Notes under the pieces: model-generated
What the model saw: only the letters and a program-made list of their open reading frames with translations
What the model was told of the DNA's origin: nothing
Database searches by the model: none
Part shown: positions 1 through 10,749 of the stretch, in pieces
How positions within the stretch are numbered: position 1 is the first letter of the stretch
Layout of the letters: every line of letters starts with the position of its first letter
NCBI GenBank assembly: GCA_963693315.1
Contig: OY856186.1
Coordinates: 71,914,128-71,978,127, forward strand
Direction of reading: 5' to 3'
Source: Diogma glabrata
Taxonomy: Eukaryota > Arthropoda > Insecta > Diptera > Cylindrotomidae
DNA length: 64,000 bases
Translations under genes and position numbers: made by a program

Positions 1-69
1 GGAATCGAAAATGCATGACCTACAGTATGAGTCCCATTTTTTAAAATTCTATTTGTTAATATTTTTACC

Positions 70-300
70 AGTGTAACCTCTGATGGAGGTTACCATCTTC
101 CCACCGTTATCTTTGGCACAGTATCGACATCTTATCATTCTCCAAATGGCCTTTCAAGTGTCAACCGAGAATTCTTTTCCGAAAAATATTCAAAAGCGAT
201 TAAAATTATAAAAAATGATTTCTACATAAATGACATTATGTCTGTGGCAACTGGCAGACACATTCGAAGAGGCGTAACAATGCTAGATAAGTCAATGTAG
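70..300 (+). pseudogene. BEL/Pao-type reverse transcriptase relic
   Basis: One frame ending at the TAG at 298-300 reads like the palm of a Pao-class reverse transcriptase. A YHLPTVIFGT stretch corresponds to the family's Y-x-L-x-TVTFG motif, and about 45 residues later FYINDIMS stands where these enzymes have FYxDDxLxG. The first catalytic aspartate is replaced by asparagine, so this copy would be inactive even without its truncation. Nothing recognisable as RNase H or integrase follows before the hAT insertion at 391. The relic differs clearly in sequence from the intact BEL/Pao element at 2874-9982, so it comes from a different, older family. The upstream part lies outside the window or has decayed. 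Confidence 0.6.
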
Positions 301-400
301 GTTCTGTGATGGTCGATTTTACATGAGAAAGTTGATGTATGAATAACGTTGATCTGTTGTATTATTTTCCGAAGACCTACAGGAGATTACCAAGGTTGGC

Positions 401-492
401 ATGATATATATCAATGATATATATCCGATATATATCATTGATATATATCACGATATTTATTCCCTGATATATATCATGATATTTATAAAAAA
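401..492. repeat. Left subterminal GATATATATC repeats of the hAT element
   Basis: Overlapping palindromic GATATATATC units fill the 90 bp inside the left inverted terminus. A matching block lies inside the right terminus, making these subterminal repeats. In hAT elements such repeats usually bind transposase; that role is inferred here. Confidence 0.6.
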
Positions 493-522
493 AAAAAATA
501 AATAACTAGTCCTACCTTAAAG

Positions 523-1075
523 TTGGAAAAACTGTTAACAGACGCAGCACTGCTGGCAAAACGCATGCCAAATCGAGGTAACCTGGTTCAGCTATGCCAG
601 GACCATAAAGCTGACATAGATTCTGACATAACTAAACTTATGAGTTATGACATAAATAGTGTAATGAATGTTAAACATATGCTTTGTTATCTAAAGACAA
701 TAGCAATCGCTTTAGATAGAGCTTAAAGAGATAAAACGGCTATTGCCGTTTTAGTTGAAATTTGGCATAAACTGGAAGCCGATCTTAAACTAGAGCAACC
801 TTTAGAAGTTAAAAAACTTTTATATCGAACAATAGGCATGGCAAATGCACCTCATCACCTAGATAATTTATGCTTGACCTATCTCTGACCAATCTATTTT
901 TAGGTAAACGTTTGACAACCACAAAAGAGAAGAAGCATATACTTCCTTATGTAATATAAATATTTCAGACTTCATTCCATTTGTAATGGCGCTTTTAACT
1001 GAATCCAAACCATTTCCAAAATATGTATTTCAATCTCTGTTTAGCAATACACCACCAATGATGGGTGGAATGGAA
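523..1075 (+). pseudogene. hAT transposase relic
   Basis: The first 67-codon frame and its continuation past the stop at 724-726 resemble the central part of hAT transposases: an ALDRA stretch, then an A-V-x-EIWHKLEADL stretch, then, in shifted frame, an FLGKRLTT stretch. In the family this area precedes the C-terminal dimerisation region. No RNase H-fold catalytic residues can be assigned, and the C-terminal dimerisation motif is not visible. Several stops and frame changes make it non-functional. Its position between hAT termini supports the call, but the match is by eye and modest. Confidence 0.5.
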
Positions 1076-1129
1076 TAACAACCCAAGCAGAGTTTTCCAA
1101 ATTTAGAAATACGGCCAAGCACTGGCCCA

Positions 1130-1950
1130 CGAATGGTTAACAGTACTTGTCATTTGTTATTTTCCCAGTAATAGAAACAGTCATGGGCCCATCTATTGGG
1201 TTAACAGCAAATAGCGAGTATTTAGTTACCTGTGAATGGCCAAGCGCTGGCGCATAAATGGTAAACAATACTTGGCTATTGTTATTGGGCCATTACTGGA
1301 TCTTGGCTATTGGATTGGGTCATTACAATCTACGGTTTATAGAAATGAATCAGTAAAGTTTACTTTAAATAGCCAAGGTATGGCACGTTAATGGTTAACA
1401 TTAATTGGTTATTGTTATTGGGGCAGTACTAAAACCACTCATCGGCCGATCTATGGTTTACAAAAAAAAACGCCAGCATTTAGTTGCCTTTGATTGGCCC
1501 AATTATAGTAAACAGTACTTTTATATTGTTATTGGGCCCTTACTAGAACTATGAATCACCCGATCTAAGGTTTATAGAAAATAACCAGTCCAGTTTACTT
1601 TAAATGGCCAAGTAATGGCTAACATTAATTGGCTGTTGTTATTGGGCCAGTACTAAACCATGAATTGGCCGATCTTGTCATTTGGTTATGGGTCATGGGT
1701 CTATGGTCATGGTCTATGGTCTATGGTCACTATGGATCATGGTTGCCAGTACCCGGTTATTGTTGAAATACTGGTCGCCAATAATTGGCCATTACTGGAC
1801 CAGTTGTATAACCTTGTATGGGCCAGTTCGATAACTTCGATTCAGTAACATTCTGTTAATGGTCCAGTTATGGTGGTCATTGTGGGCGGCATTACTGGTC
1901 AGCAGTAATGATCCATTAATGGACCAGTTGTACAACCTTGTATGAGTATT
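1130..1950. repeat. Imperfect ~120-135 bp tandem repeats inside the hAT element
   Basis: A phrase close to GTTATTGGGCCAGTACT recurs at intervals of roughly 120-135 bp from about 1135 onward, usually after TGGTTAACA and before GGCCGATCT. From 1680 the array passes into shorter GGTCTATGGTCAT-like units. It replaces most of the region where the transposase C-terminus would be expected. Confidence 0.7.
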
Positions 1951-2216
1951 GATGATGCAACTTTTTCAAATAAGGCAGCCAAAGCGAGCGAGCGTATTCG
2001 TTATTTGGACTTGTGCACGTGCACTCGAAGAATGAAGATACAGACGAATAGACTTGACAAATTGTCTATAAACTAAATTGGAGTTGCAATATTTGAATTT
2101 AGTTTATAGGCAAAGAGGTATGAAACGAGGGAGAGATGCGATGCACTGCATAGAAGTGTGGAAAGGGCCATATATTGTATAATATTTAAGATAAACAACT
2201 TATTCAAAAATAAATA

Positions 2217-2293
2217 TCAGATCTTGATATATATCGGATATATATCTGATATGTATCGGATATTTTGATATTTATATAAATATCATGATATTT
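2217..2293. repeat. Right subterminal GATATATATC repeats of the hAT element
   Basis: This block of overlapping GATATATATC-like palindromes lies just inside the right terminus and mirrors the block at 401-492. Confidence 0.6.
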
Positions 2294-2311
2294 GCCAACC
2301 TTGGAGATTAC

Positions 2312-2868
2312 TCAAATGACAAAACAGATCATTTGAATCCCTAGTATATTAGGTAAACAATTTTTTGCTAATTGGTCTTATTGTCCGAGATCAAGAATAT
2401 TTTAATCGTTAAGATGGTTTTCATACATTAAACCATCGCGTTCAAATTCATTACCAATCACCGATAATTAAAATATATTGGGGTGATGAACGCCCCTTTG
2501 AAACAAGTAGTGAATGGTTTGAGATTAGAGCTGTTCTATGAGATGTAAGGAACTCTCAACTATGAATGGCAATGCTAATATTTAAAGTTGCTCAATAAAA
2601 GTATTTCAAAGATGGAATATACTTACGGAATACAATTACACTTAATACACTTATACAAACAAAGTAAAAATCATGACAAAGTAAATTAATTTTCTTTAGT
2701 TCATTATTACATAGTAACAGAACTCTGCGATTTGATGGTCAGCCTCAAAAAGACTGAAATATCATACGACGCAGAGCATCGAGTTATATTTTCATACAAC
2801 CACAAAATATTTCAGATTATTATCATTTGGTAATACTGTGCTCTTATAGGTTGTAATTTTATAATGTA
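2312..2868. other. Unassigned sequence between hAT and BEL/Pao insertions
   Basis: This is pre-existing sequence into which both elements inserted. I see no open frame or recognisable domain in it, and a continuation of the Pao relic could not be confirmed. Confidence 0.4.
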
Positions 2869-2873
2869 TATAT

Positions 2874-3642
2874 TGTTCAAATCTGAGATTTGAAAGAAAA
2901 ATAATGCAATTAGGAACTTAAACTTTTTATTATAGTTAATTAATTTTAAATACTATTTATCCAAAATGTATATTCATCCATTTATCAGTATATTCATATC
3001 AGCTTATTTAGCTTTCTTGTAACGTATGAACTTGTTTTATCATTTAAAAAACAATAACAATTTAAAAATGTTTTGCTGAATAATGATAAATGTCACCAAA
3101 GGAATGAGTGCGTTCATTATTATTTCGCCTTATATTCGCCTATCCCTCTGGATACGAATATTAAAAATTCTTAATGCGCCAAAAATAATAATATGCGCCA
3201 AATAATTATATGTCATATTAATAAATTAAAAAATCACTTCTTTTTTGGCGATCAACCTACGAGGAAACAAAAAATAAAATTTAAGCGAGCATTTATATAA
3301 CATATACATCAGGTGAATATTATCATTACATTTTTGATAAATTAATCAGTTTATCTTTTCTTTAATAATTTATTGTGTTAAAAATTTATAAAAACAATTT
3401 ATAGAAATTTAATGAATTAATTACTTAAAAAAAGGGCAATTTTGTAAAATAAAACAATTTAACAATAAAAAATAAAATTTTATTTAAGTGACATTTAAGT
3501 GAATTTTATATCAAATAAATAAACTATTATCAAGATTTCTTTCTTTTTATTATTATTATTATTATAAACAATTTATTATAATTTTTATATATTATATTTG
3601 TGATTAAAATAAATAAGAAACTATTATTTGCGAACATTTTCA
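2874..3642 (+). repeat. 5' LTR of BEL/Pao element
   Basis: This 769-bp direct repeat begins TGTTCAAATC and ends CATTTTCA. It is very AT-rich and contains a TATA-like TTATATAA at 3293-3300, a (TTA)n run near 3550 and several AATAAA-like signals in its last third. The U3/R/U5 limits cannot be fixed from sequence alone. Confidence 0.95.
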
Positions 3643-3661
3643 TGGTCCTTCGAGCCGGATT
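3643..3661 (+). promoter_or_regulatory. Primer binding site matching tRNA-Tyr
   Basis: TGGTCCTTCGAGCCGGATT starts immediately after the LTR. Its reverse complement matches the 3' end of insect-type tRNA-Tyr including the added CCA, over 19 bases. This is where the cellular tRNA would prime minus-strand DNA synthesis. The tRNA identity rests on my knowledge of the tRNA-Tyr acceptor and T arms. Confidence 0.85.
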
Positions 3662-3986
3662 TACAGTGATATAAATTGAAGATATTTGCGATTTTTATAA
3701 ATTTACAATTTTGTGAAACTATAAAATTATATTTTACGATTTTGGATCTCTGCGCCATTCCTAAATAATTTTAGATCCATTTTTTGTGAGTTTACTGGAT
3801 TAAATCGATTCTATAAAAAATATATATATAACATATATATATGTGTTGTACAGTGTATTAAAATATTGACTATTAGTTCTTAAAATTTAATATTAACTAT
3901 TAAAAAGTGTTCAATAAAAGTAAACAATTTCCATTATTTTTATTTGTGTGATATACATAGTGAGTGAATTAAAATTGTAAGTTAAG

Positions 3987-6900
3987 ATGGCAGACCTACG
4001 CTCATTACAAAGAATTTTAAATAGAGTGAAGCAAATTGAAGCGTATGCCTTGAAAGATTTAGGAAATGAACCGATAGAGTCTATTAAAACACATAGAGCG
4101 CTCTTGAAACAAGAATCGGATGATTATAAGGCCGTTTCTACACTATGCGGTGATAATGCTGATGTAATTGCATTACAAGAACAAATTGAAGCGAAGTGTT
4201 TCAGTATCACAGGGAAACTCATCAAAGCAGAGTTGAACAAGCCACAGGTTTTACCTCCAGCTGATCTGGACACGAGTCTCAGTGAATTGATGGCAAACCA
4301 GCGATCATTCCTACAAGAAGTTAGCCATATAAATAACAGAAGTGAGAATGATGTTCGTTTACCTCGTGTCAATATTCCATTTTTTACTGGAGTTTATGCA
4401 GAGTTTCCGTCATTTCGTGACTTATTTGATGCATCAATTAATAATAATGCGAGGATGTCGAAAGTACATAAGTTTCAATATCTTAAAGGACTGCTAAAAG
4501 GAGAACCATACGCATTAGTGCGACACCTTGGAATCACCGAAGCCAACTATGATGAAGCCTGGAGTATCATAGTCAATCGTTATGATAAAAAAAAACACGT
4601 GGTATTGACGCTCCTTAAACAATTTATGGACCAGCCATCAATTACCCAGGTTTCTGCAAAATCCCTTCATTACATGCGAGATATTTCAGATGAAATACTT
4701 AAAGGAATTAAAGTTCTAGGTGAAGCATATCAATCTCGAGATCCTTGGTTGATTTATATTCTTGTCAACAAGTTTGATCAATCCACAAAACAAGCATGGG
4801 CTCACCACAGCTACGCGATTGAAACGCCAAAGATGGAAGATTTATTGGATTTTTTAGCAAAACAAGGCGACACTTTAGAAGCTTGTGAACCTGTCAAACG
4901 TACACCTGTACGGCAATCTCAAGCTACAAACGTTAAGATAATGCATGCCACAACCAAAGTTATTAGTTGTCTTAAATGTGATCAAGAACATTATTTAAGA
5001 AATTGTAGTGAATTCTTACAACTATCCGTGCATGAACGAAGAGGATTTGTAGCAGAAAATAAACTGTGTTTCATATGTTTATTTAAGAATCACCAATCAC
5101 AGAATTGTCGATCACGCTTTCGATGTGGCATATGTAAAGCAAAGCATCACTCAACTCTACATGAAGAAAATTCAACCGCGTCTACCAGCAACGCAATTCC
5201 TAACATTGCATTGGTACCAGAAATTTCTCCAACCAGCGATCAAAATTCCGAAACCAGGAGTGTTGCACACGCCATGTCTATTAAAAGATGTACAGCTATT
5301 CTACCTACTGCAGAAATAAGAGTACTAGATTCATCTCATCACTATCAAAGATGTCGAGCCTTGCTTGATTCTGGGGCTCAATCCTCTTTCATCTCTGAAT
5401 CTTGTGCTCAGCGACTGGGACTGACACGCACTGAAGCAAACTTCTTAATAAAGGGTTTAACATCAGGGACTGAAGTGACAAAAGGAAGGTTATCCATAAA
5501 TGCTACATCAATTTACTCCACAAACGAAAGTCTCCAGATTGAAGTCCTGATTTTGAAAAAACTTACTGATTGTTTACCAACGCGAGAACTCAGTTCATCA
5601 AATTTAGAGAAGATTAAGGGATTACAATTAGCTGATCCCAACTTTTATAAACCTGAATGTGTAGATATCATTATTGGAGCCGACAAATTCTTTAATATCT
5701 TAAGAGATGGCCAACTAAACAATATAGGTGACAACTTAATAGCGCAAAATACAATGTTTGGTTGGATTGTATCAGGCGAAATAAATGAAGACAAGGAAAG
5801 CAAACAATTTACCAGATGCAACTATTACATTGATTTGGATGTTAATAAAACTCTCCAAAAATTTTGGGAGATAGAGGAAATACCAAACACTAAATCATTT
5901 AGCGAAGAAGAAAATAAATGCGAAGAACACTACAGAACTAATTTTGTCAGACACATAAGCGGTAAGTTTATAGTAAAATTGCCATTCAAAAAATCTGAAG
6001 AACTTTTAGGTAATTCTTTAAACATTACTCGTAAGAGATTTTATAATTTACAACAAAAGCTAAACCGCGATATCCAGCTTAAAAATGAGTATGTTAAAGT
6101 GATGCGCGAATATATAAGGTTAGGTCACATGAGAGAGATTCCGCACCAGGAACAGGCAGTACAAGATGATAGATGTTATTATCTCCCTCATCACGCCGTT
6201 ATCAAGAAAGAGAGTTCAACCACCAAGTTGCGAGTCGTGTTTGACGGATCATGCAAAACCACCAACTTGAACTCTGTCAATGATATGCTTATGATTGGTC
6301 CCAACATACAACCGCCTTTGTGGACTACTTTAAACAAATTTCGGCACAACCAAATTGCACTTACAGCGGATATAGAGAAAATGTACCGCCAAGTTCTTGT
6401 AGCTGAGGAAGATCAAGATTTCCAACGCATTCTATGGAGAGAACATGTAAGCGATCCAGTAATACATTATAAACTCACAACCGTTACATTTGGAATGGCC
6501 AGTTCTTCATTCCTAGCAACTCGTTCCTTGTTACAAGCTGCATATGACTGCCAAGAAGAATATCCGGATATCGCAAAGGAAATTTCAAGTAAATTTTACA
6601 TTGATGATTATTTGTCAGGAGCAAGCACTGTTGAAGATGCCAGATATTTAAAGGAAAAAATCACGATGTTACTTGGAAAAAGAGGCTTTTGTTTAAGAAA
6701 ATGGCAGTCAAATGCACTAAAACTTTCTGAACCAACAATTGAAAATGCTGATTCCATGGTATCGATTGATGAAACGAGTTCTACCGTGAAAATACTAGGG
6801 TTACAATGGAACGCTTTAGAAGACTACTTTACCTTTAAGGTAAATTTGCCATTGGAACAAGCTCCCACCAAGCGGTCATTAATATCCAATGCCTCTAAAG

Positions 6901-9173
6901 TATTTGATCCACTTGGCTTAGTTGCTCCATCAATTATTTTAGCGAAAATATTGTATCAAAAACTGTGGTTAAGAAAATTAGACTGGGATGATGAATTACC
7001 TAATGATATTGCAATTTTGTGGAATCAATTAAAAGGTGATCTTCCTCAATTAGAAAATCTAAAAATAAGGCGAATAATAGATCAAAGCGAACTACAATTG
7101 CATGGATTTTGTGATGCTAGCGAAAGAGCCTATGCAGCAGCAGTTTATGGCCGATTCAAAAATAAACAGGGTTCTACTCAGATAGAACTTATAACAGCAA
7201 AAACCAAGGTTGCCCCAATTAAACAAATATCATTACCTCGACTGGAATTGTGTGGAGCCCATCTTCTTGCAAAGCTAATGACAGAAGTACAAAATACATT
7301 TGATGAAGAAATATCAATGTATGCCTGGACCGACTCTACTATAGTGTTGGCTTGGTTATCCGAACATCCTACGAAATGGAAAACATTTGTAGCCAATAGA
7401 GTCTCTGAAGTTCAACAATTACTACCACGAAACCATTGGCAGCATGTAAAATCAGACGATAATCCGGCTGACTATGCATCAAGAGGTGTTTTACCATCCA
7501 AACTGTTAAAACTTAATCAGTGGTGGCATGGCCCAGCATGGCTTAGCGAACCAGAGTCTATATGGCCCACAATTCATAAGGAAGTATATTATGAAGACAC
7601 TTTATGCGAGATAAAAGAGAAAACATGTTCTATCTCATTTTTTCATGTACAAGGATTAGAACAAACCGAAGGAGAAGTGTATGAAAATTTATTGAATAAA
7701 ATATCGTCGTTCAGCAAAATCATCCGTATTTTATGTTTTGTAAATAAATTTATTAAAAATGTGACAAAACAGGGCAATAACATAACACAAAATTTAGTAA
7801 TATCCGCTAGAGAAATAAATGAAGCAACAGAAAAACTGATTAAATGGGTGCAACAAACAGTTTATTCAAATGAGAGAAGAACACTTATGCAAAACAAAGA
7901 ATTATCTAAGCATGATAAATTATCAACTCTTGCTCCATTTCTAGATGAGAAGGGATTAATACGTGTTGGCGGCAGATTGCATCATTCAAATTACCCGTAT
8001 GAAGCAAAACACCCAATCATTCTACCAAAATCCCATGTCCTAAGTAGAATGATAATCTCCTTTTACCATAAAAAATACCTACATCCTGGCCCATCCCATA
8101 CATTCCATCTAATACGCCAGAACTATTGGATTGTACACGGAAAAGGTACTGTAAGAGAAGAAGTCAAAAAATGTATCCAATGTTTTAAAGACCGAGCTAC
8201 AACTTCCAAACAAATAATGGGTAATTTACCAGCCGTGCGAGTAACACCTGCTAGACCATTCTCAAACTGCGGTGTAGATTACGCTGGACCAATTCAGTTA
8301 GCTAGTAAAAGAGGACGTGGAGCTAAATTTGTTAAAGGCTATATTGCCGTGTTTGTCTGCATGGTCACCAAAGCGTTACATATAGAAGCCGTCACAGATC
8401 TAACTACTGATGCCTTTATAGCAGCTCTTAAAAGATTTTCTGCGAGAAGAAATGTACCATCAGACATCTATTCTGATAATGGTACCAATTTTGTCGGTGC
8501 CAACAAACAACTCAAAGAGGTATACAGATTCCATAGCTTAAAAATTAATGATTGTATAATTTCAGAATATTGTGCTCAAAATCAAATTCATTGGCATCAT
8601 ATTCCTCCTTCTGCCCCTCACTTTGGTGGACTTTGGGAATCTGCCATAAAGTCAGTGAAGACTCATCTTAATAGAGTCACTGGGAACACGCATTTAACGT
8701 TTGAAGAGATGACCACGCTTTTGTGTCAGATAGAAGGCGTATTGAATTCAAGACCATTATGTCCAACATCAGATGACGATTCTTTTGAGGCATTGACACC
8801 TGCTCATTTTTTAACAGGTTCATCATTAAATTCTGTACCTGAACATGACATAAGCAATGTGTCAAAATCTAAATTATCGCGGTGGCAACAGGTTCAGCAA
8901 CTCGCTCAGACATTTTGGAAGCGATTTCATAAAGATTATATTAATAACCTGCAACAAAGAACTAAATGGAAGTCATCAGAAGCAAATTTAAATATTAATA
9001 ACATGGTTTTAATTAAAGATGATAATTTACCAACTTGCAAATGGGCCATGGGGAGAATAATTCAGATTCATCCTGATGATATGGGCAACGTGCGTGTAGT
9101 CACAATTAAAACAGCCAATAATATTATAAAACGACCGATAACCAAGATTTGCTTATTGCCATTAGATGGTTGA
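3987..9173 (+). CDS. Gag-Pol polyprotein of BEL/Pao retrotransposon
   Basis: This 1728-residue frame has no stop or frameshift. The ATG lies in an AAGATGG context, 344 bp after the 5' LTR. The Gag part (about residues 100-300) resembles the DUF1759 domain of Pao elements. Zinc knuckles follow from Cys328: a short CX2CX3HX4C, then a canonical CX2CX4HX4C, then a third Cys/His cluster. The aspartic protease has LLDSGA with Asp461. The reverse transcriptase has its YIDD box at 871-874. Pao-type RNase H shows the acidic set Asp1043, Glu1087, Asp1116 and Asp1162. The integrase has an HHCC-like region, then the DDE triad Asp1431, Asp1497 and Glu1551, and a C-terminal DUF5641-like tail. There is no envelope frame after it. 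Fusing Gag and Pol in one frame is common in this superfamily. All expected catalytic residues are present. Confidence 0.96.
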   Translation: MADLRSLQRILNRVKQIEAYALKDLGNEPIESIKTHRALLKQESDDYKAVSTLCGDNADVIALQEQIEAKCFSITGKLIKAELNKPQVLPPADLDTSLSELMANQRSFLQEVSHINNRSENDVRLPRVNIPFFTGVYAEFPSFRDLFDASINNNARMSKVHKFQYLKGLLKGEPYALVRHLGITEANYDEAWSIIVNRYDKKKHVVLTLLKQFMDQPSITQVSAKSLHYMRDISDEILKGIKVLGEAYQSRDPWLIYILVNKFDQSTKQAWAHHSYAIETPKMEDLLDFLAKQGDTLEACEPVKRTPVRQSQATNVKIMHATTKVISCLKCDQEHYLRNCSEFLQLSVHERRGFVAENKLCFICLFKNHQSQNCRSRFRCGICKAKHHSTLHEENSTASTSNAIPNIALVPEISPTSDQNSETRSVAHAMSIKRCTAILPTAEIRVLDSSHHYQRCRALLDSGAQSSFISESCAQRLGLTRTEANFLIKGLTSGTEVTKGRLSINATSIYSTNESLQIEVLILKKLTDCLPTRELSSSNLEKIKGLQLADPNFYKPECVDIIIGADKFFNILRDGQLNNIGDNLIAQNTMFGWIVSGEINEDKESKQFTRCNYYIDLDVNKTLQKFWEIEEIPNTKSFSEEENKCEEHYRTNFVRHISGKFIVKLPFKKSEELLGNSLNITRKRFYNLQQKLNRDIQLKNEYVKVMREYIRLGHMREIPHQEQAVQDDRCYYLPHHAVIKKESSTTKLRVVFDGSCKTTNLNSVNDMLMIGPNIQPPLWTTLNKFRHNQIALTADIEKMYRQVLVAEEDQDFQRILWREHVSDPVIHYKLTTVTFGMASSSFLATRSLLQAAYDCQEEYPDIAKEISSKFYIDDYLSGASTVEDARYLKEKITMLLGKRGFCLRKWQSNALKLSEPTIENADSMVSIDETSSTVKILGLQWNALEDYFTFKVNLPLEQAPTKRSLISNASKVFDPLGLVAPSIILAKILYQKLWLRKLDWDDELPNDIAILWNQLKGDLPQLENLKIRRIIDQSELQLHGFCDASERAYAAAVYGRFKNKQGSTQIELITAKTKVAPIKQISLPRLELCGAHLLAKLMTEVQNTFDEEISMYAWTDSTIVLAWLSEHPTKWKTFVANRVSEVQQLLPRNHWQHVKSDDNPADYASRGVLPSKLLKLNQWWHGPAWLSEPESIWPTIHKEVYYEDTLCEIKEKTCSISFFHVQGLEQTEGEVYENLLNKISSFSKIIRILCFVNKFIKNVTKQGNNITQNLVISAREINEATEKLIKWVQQTVYSNERRTLMQNKELSKHDKLSTLAPFLDEKGLIRVGGRLHHSNYPYEAKHPIILPKSHVLSRMIISFYHKKYLHPGPSHTFHLIRQNYWIVHGKGTVREEVKKCIQCFKDRATTSKQIMGNLPAVRVTPARPFSNCGVDYAGPIQLASKRGRGAKFVKGYIAVFVCMVTKALHIEAVTDLTTDAFIAALKRFSARRNVPSDIYSDNGTNFVGANKQLKEVYRFHSLKINDCIISEYCAQNQIHWHHIPPSAPHFGGLWESAIKSVKTHLNRVTGNTHLTFEEMTTLLCQIEGVLNSRPLCPTSDDDSFEALTPAHFLTGSSLNSVPEHDISNVSKSKLSRWQQVQQLAQTFWKRFHKDYINNLQQRTKWKSSEANLNINNMVLIKDDNLPTCKWAMGRIIQIHPDDMGNVRVVTIKTANNIIKRPITKICLLPLDG

Positions 9174-9205
9174 CAAACGATCGCGTTCGTCAACGGCCCG
9201 GATTA

Positions 9206-9982
9206 TGTTCAAATCTGAGATTTGAAAGAAAAATAATGCAATTAGGAACTTAAACTTTTTATTATAGTTAATTAATTTTAAATACTATTTATCCAAAATG
9301 TATATTCATCCATTTATCAGTATATTCATATCAGCTTATTTAGCTTTCTTGTAACGTATGAACTTGTTTTATCATTTAAAAAACAATAACAATTTAAAAA
9401 TGTTTTGCTGAATAATGATAAATGTCACCAAAGGAATGAGTGCGTTCATTATTATTTCGCCTTATATTCGCCTATCCCTCTGGATACGAATATTAAAAAT
9501 TCTTAATGCGCCAAAAATAATAATATGCGCCAAATAATTATATGTCATATTAATAAATTAAAAAATCACTTCTTTTTTGGCGATCAACCTACGAGGAAAC
9601 AAAAAATAAAATTTAAGCGAGCATTTATATAACATATACATCAGGTGAATATTATCATTACATTTTTGATAAATTAATCAGTTTATCTTTTCTTTAATAA
9701 TTTATTGTGTTAAAAATTTATAAAAACAATTTATAGAAATTTAATGAATTAATTACTTAAAAAAAGGGCAATTTTGTAAAATAAAACAATTTAACAATAA
9801 AAAATAAAATTTTATTTAAGTGACATTTAAGTGAATTTTATATCAAATAAATAAACTATTATCAAGATTTCTTTCTTTTTATTATTATTATTATTATAAA
9901 CAATTTATTATAATTTTTATATATTATATTTGTGATTAAAATAAATAAGAAATAAAGAAACTATTATTTGCGAACATTTTCA
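9206..9982 (+). repeat. 3' LTR of BEL/Pao element
   Basis: This 777-bp copy of the 5' LTR differs, as far as I can read, only by an extra ATAAAGAA at about 9952-9959. That is a tandem slip of the neighbouring AATAAGAA sequence. Confidence 0.95.
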
Positions 9983-9987
9983 TATAT

Positions 9988-10745
9988 GATGGACAAACTG
10001 GTCGTGGCTTTTATAATTGCTGCTCAGAGCATTTCCTGCTCAAAATTTTTTATTTGGAACGTGGAAGGGACAAAATCTTGATGTTCTTCAACCTTTTGAG
10101 ATATTTATTGCTATTTTCTTTGATAAAAATTTATAAAATTCACTAACTTATTTGATTTTTTCGCCACTGATTAGCCCAGATCTGTCTTCTCTTACTTCAT
10201 CCTCCTAGTCTGATTTGAATGTTTTTGTTCTTGTAGTTTCTAACATTTATATTTTACTTTTTAAAAAATTTATAAAATAACAAAGCAGTTCTCTATATGT
10301 TTTGGGCAAAATGTGTGCGTTTTCCTACCGGCCACCACATGCGATGAAAACTACTGGGTCTACTCAATAATTTTTTTAGATAATTCTTTGGCTAAAGGTG
10401 GTAGTCTGAAAAGCTTTTGGACAAAAGTGAACATTAGTAGGAGGGGCTGCTTAAAATACCTAACGTTTATTTAAAACTTCAATAACGTTAAATTATGTTA
10501 TTGGATTTTGTTGAAACTCGGTACATGAACTTTTGGTGTGACTGGTCTTAGTTCCTAAAAGATATCTTTTGGGTAAAATAAGACGGAAGGAGGAGGCAGG
10601 ATCTCTCATTTAAATGTTTATTTAAAACTCCAATAACTTTAAATCTTATCACACGATTTTGATGAAATTTGTTACTAACGGTTTTTTAAAGTTCTGCTTT
10701 TGGGGAAACAAAAAGGAACAGGGATAAAATACAACAAGACCAAAA
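9988..10745. other. Non-coding stretch with a degenerate ~150 bp duplication
   Basis: No gene is visible. Two imperfect copies of a segment with TTTATTTAAAACT(T/C)CAATAAC, followed by a GATTTTG(T/A)TGAAA stretch, lie at about 10440-10540 and 10590-10680. Their origin is unknown. Confidence 0.4.
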
Positions 10746-10749
10746 ACAC

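Larger units (their letters stand above)
391..2303. mobile_element. hAT-superfamily DNA transposon, degraded
   Basis: The element starts CAAGGTTGGC and ends with the exact inverted copy GCCAACCTTG. It is flanked by a perfect 8-bp direct repeat, GAGATTAC, at 383-390 and 2304-2311. An 8-bp target duplication and short termini beginning CA(A/G)GG are hallmarks of hAT elements. Next to each terminus lies about 80 bp of GATATATATC-like sequence. The 1913-bp body holds a decayed transposase segment and a block of imperfect tandem repeats. Removing it rejoins the flanking DNA seamlessly. Confidence 0.85.
2874..9982 (+). mobile_element. Complete BEL/Pao LTR retrotransposon
   Basis: The 7109-bp element has two LTRs (2874-3642 and 9206-9982), both starting TG and ending CA, flanked by a perfect 5-bp target duplication TATAT at 2869-2873 and 9983-9987. 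A primer binding site abuts the 5' LTR and a single uninterrupted Gag-Pol frame fills the interior. The LTRs read as identical by eye except for one 8-bp insertion (ATAAAGAA) near the end of the 3' copy, which indicates recent integration. The segment between the stop codon and the 3' LTR (9174-9205) has no classical purine run, only a short ...GGCCCGGATTA stretch. The element appears autonomous, though activity cannot be read from sequence. Confidence 0.97.

Noticed and set aside
4124..8865. Minus-strand frames of 60-82 codons inside the BEL/Pao element.
   Set aside because: All lie antisense to the continuous Gag-Pol frame and show no independent features.
9174..9205. An envelope or accessory frame after Gag-Pol.
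   Set aside because: Only 32 bp separate the stop codon from the 3' LTR.
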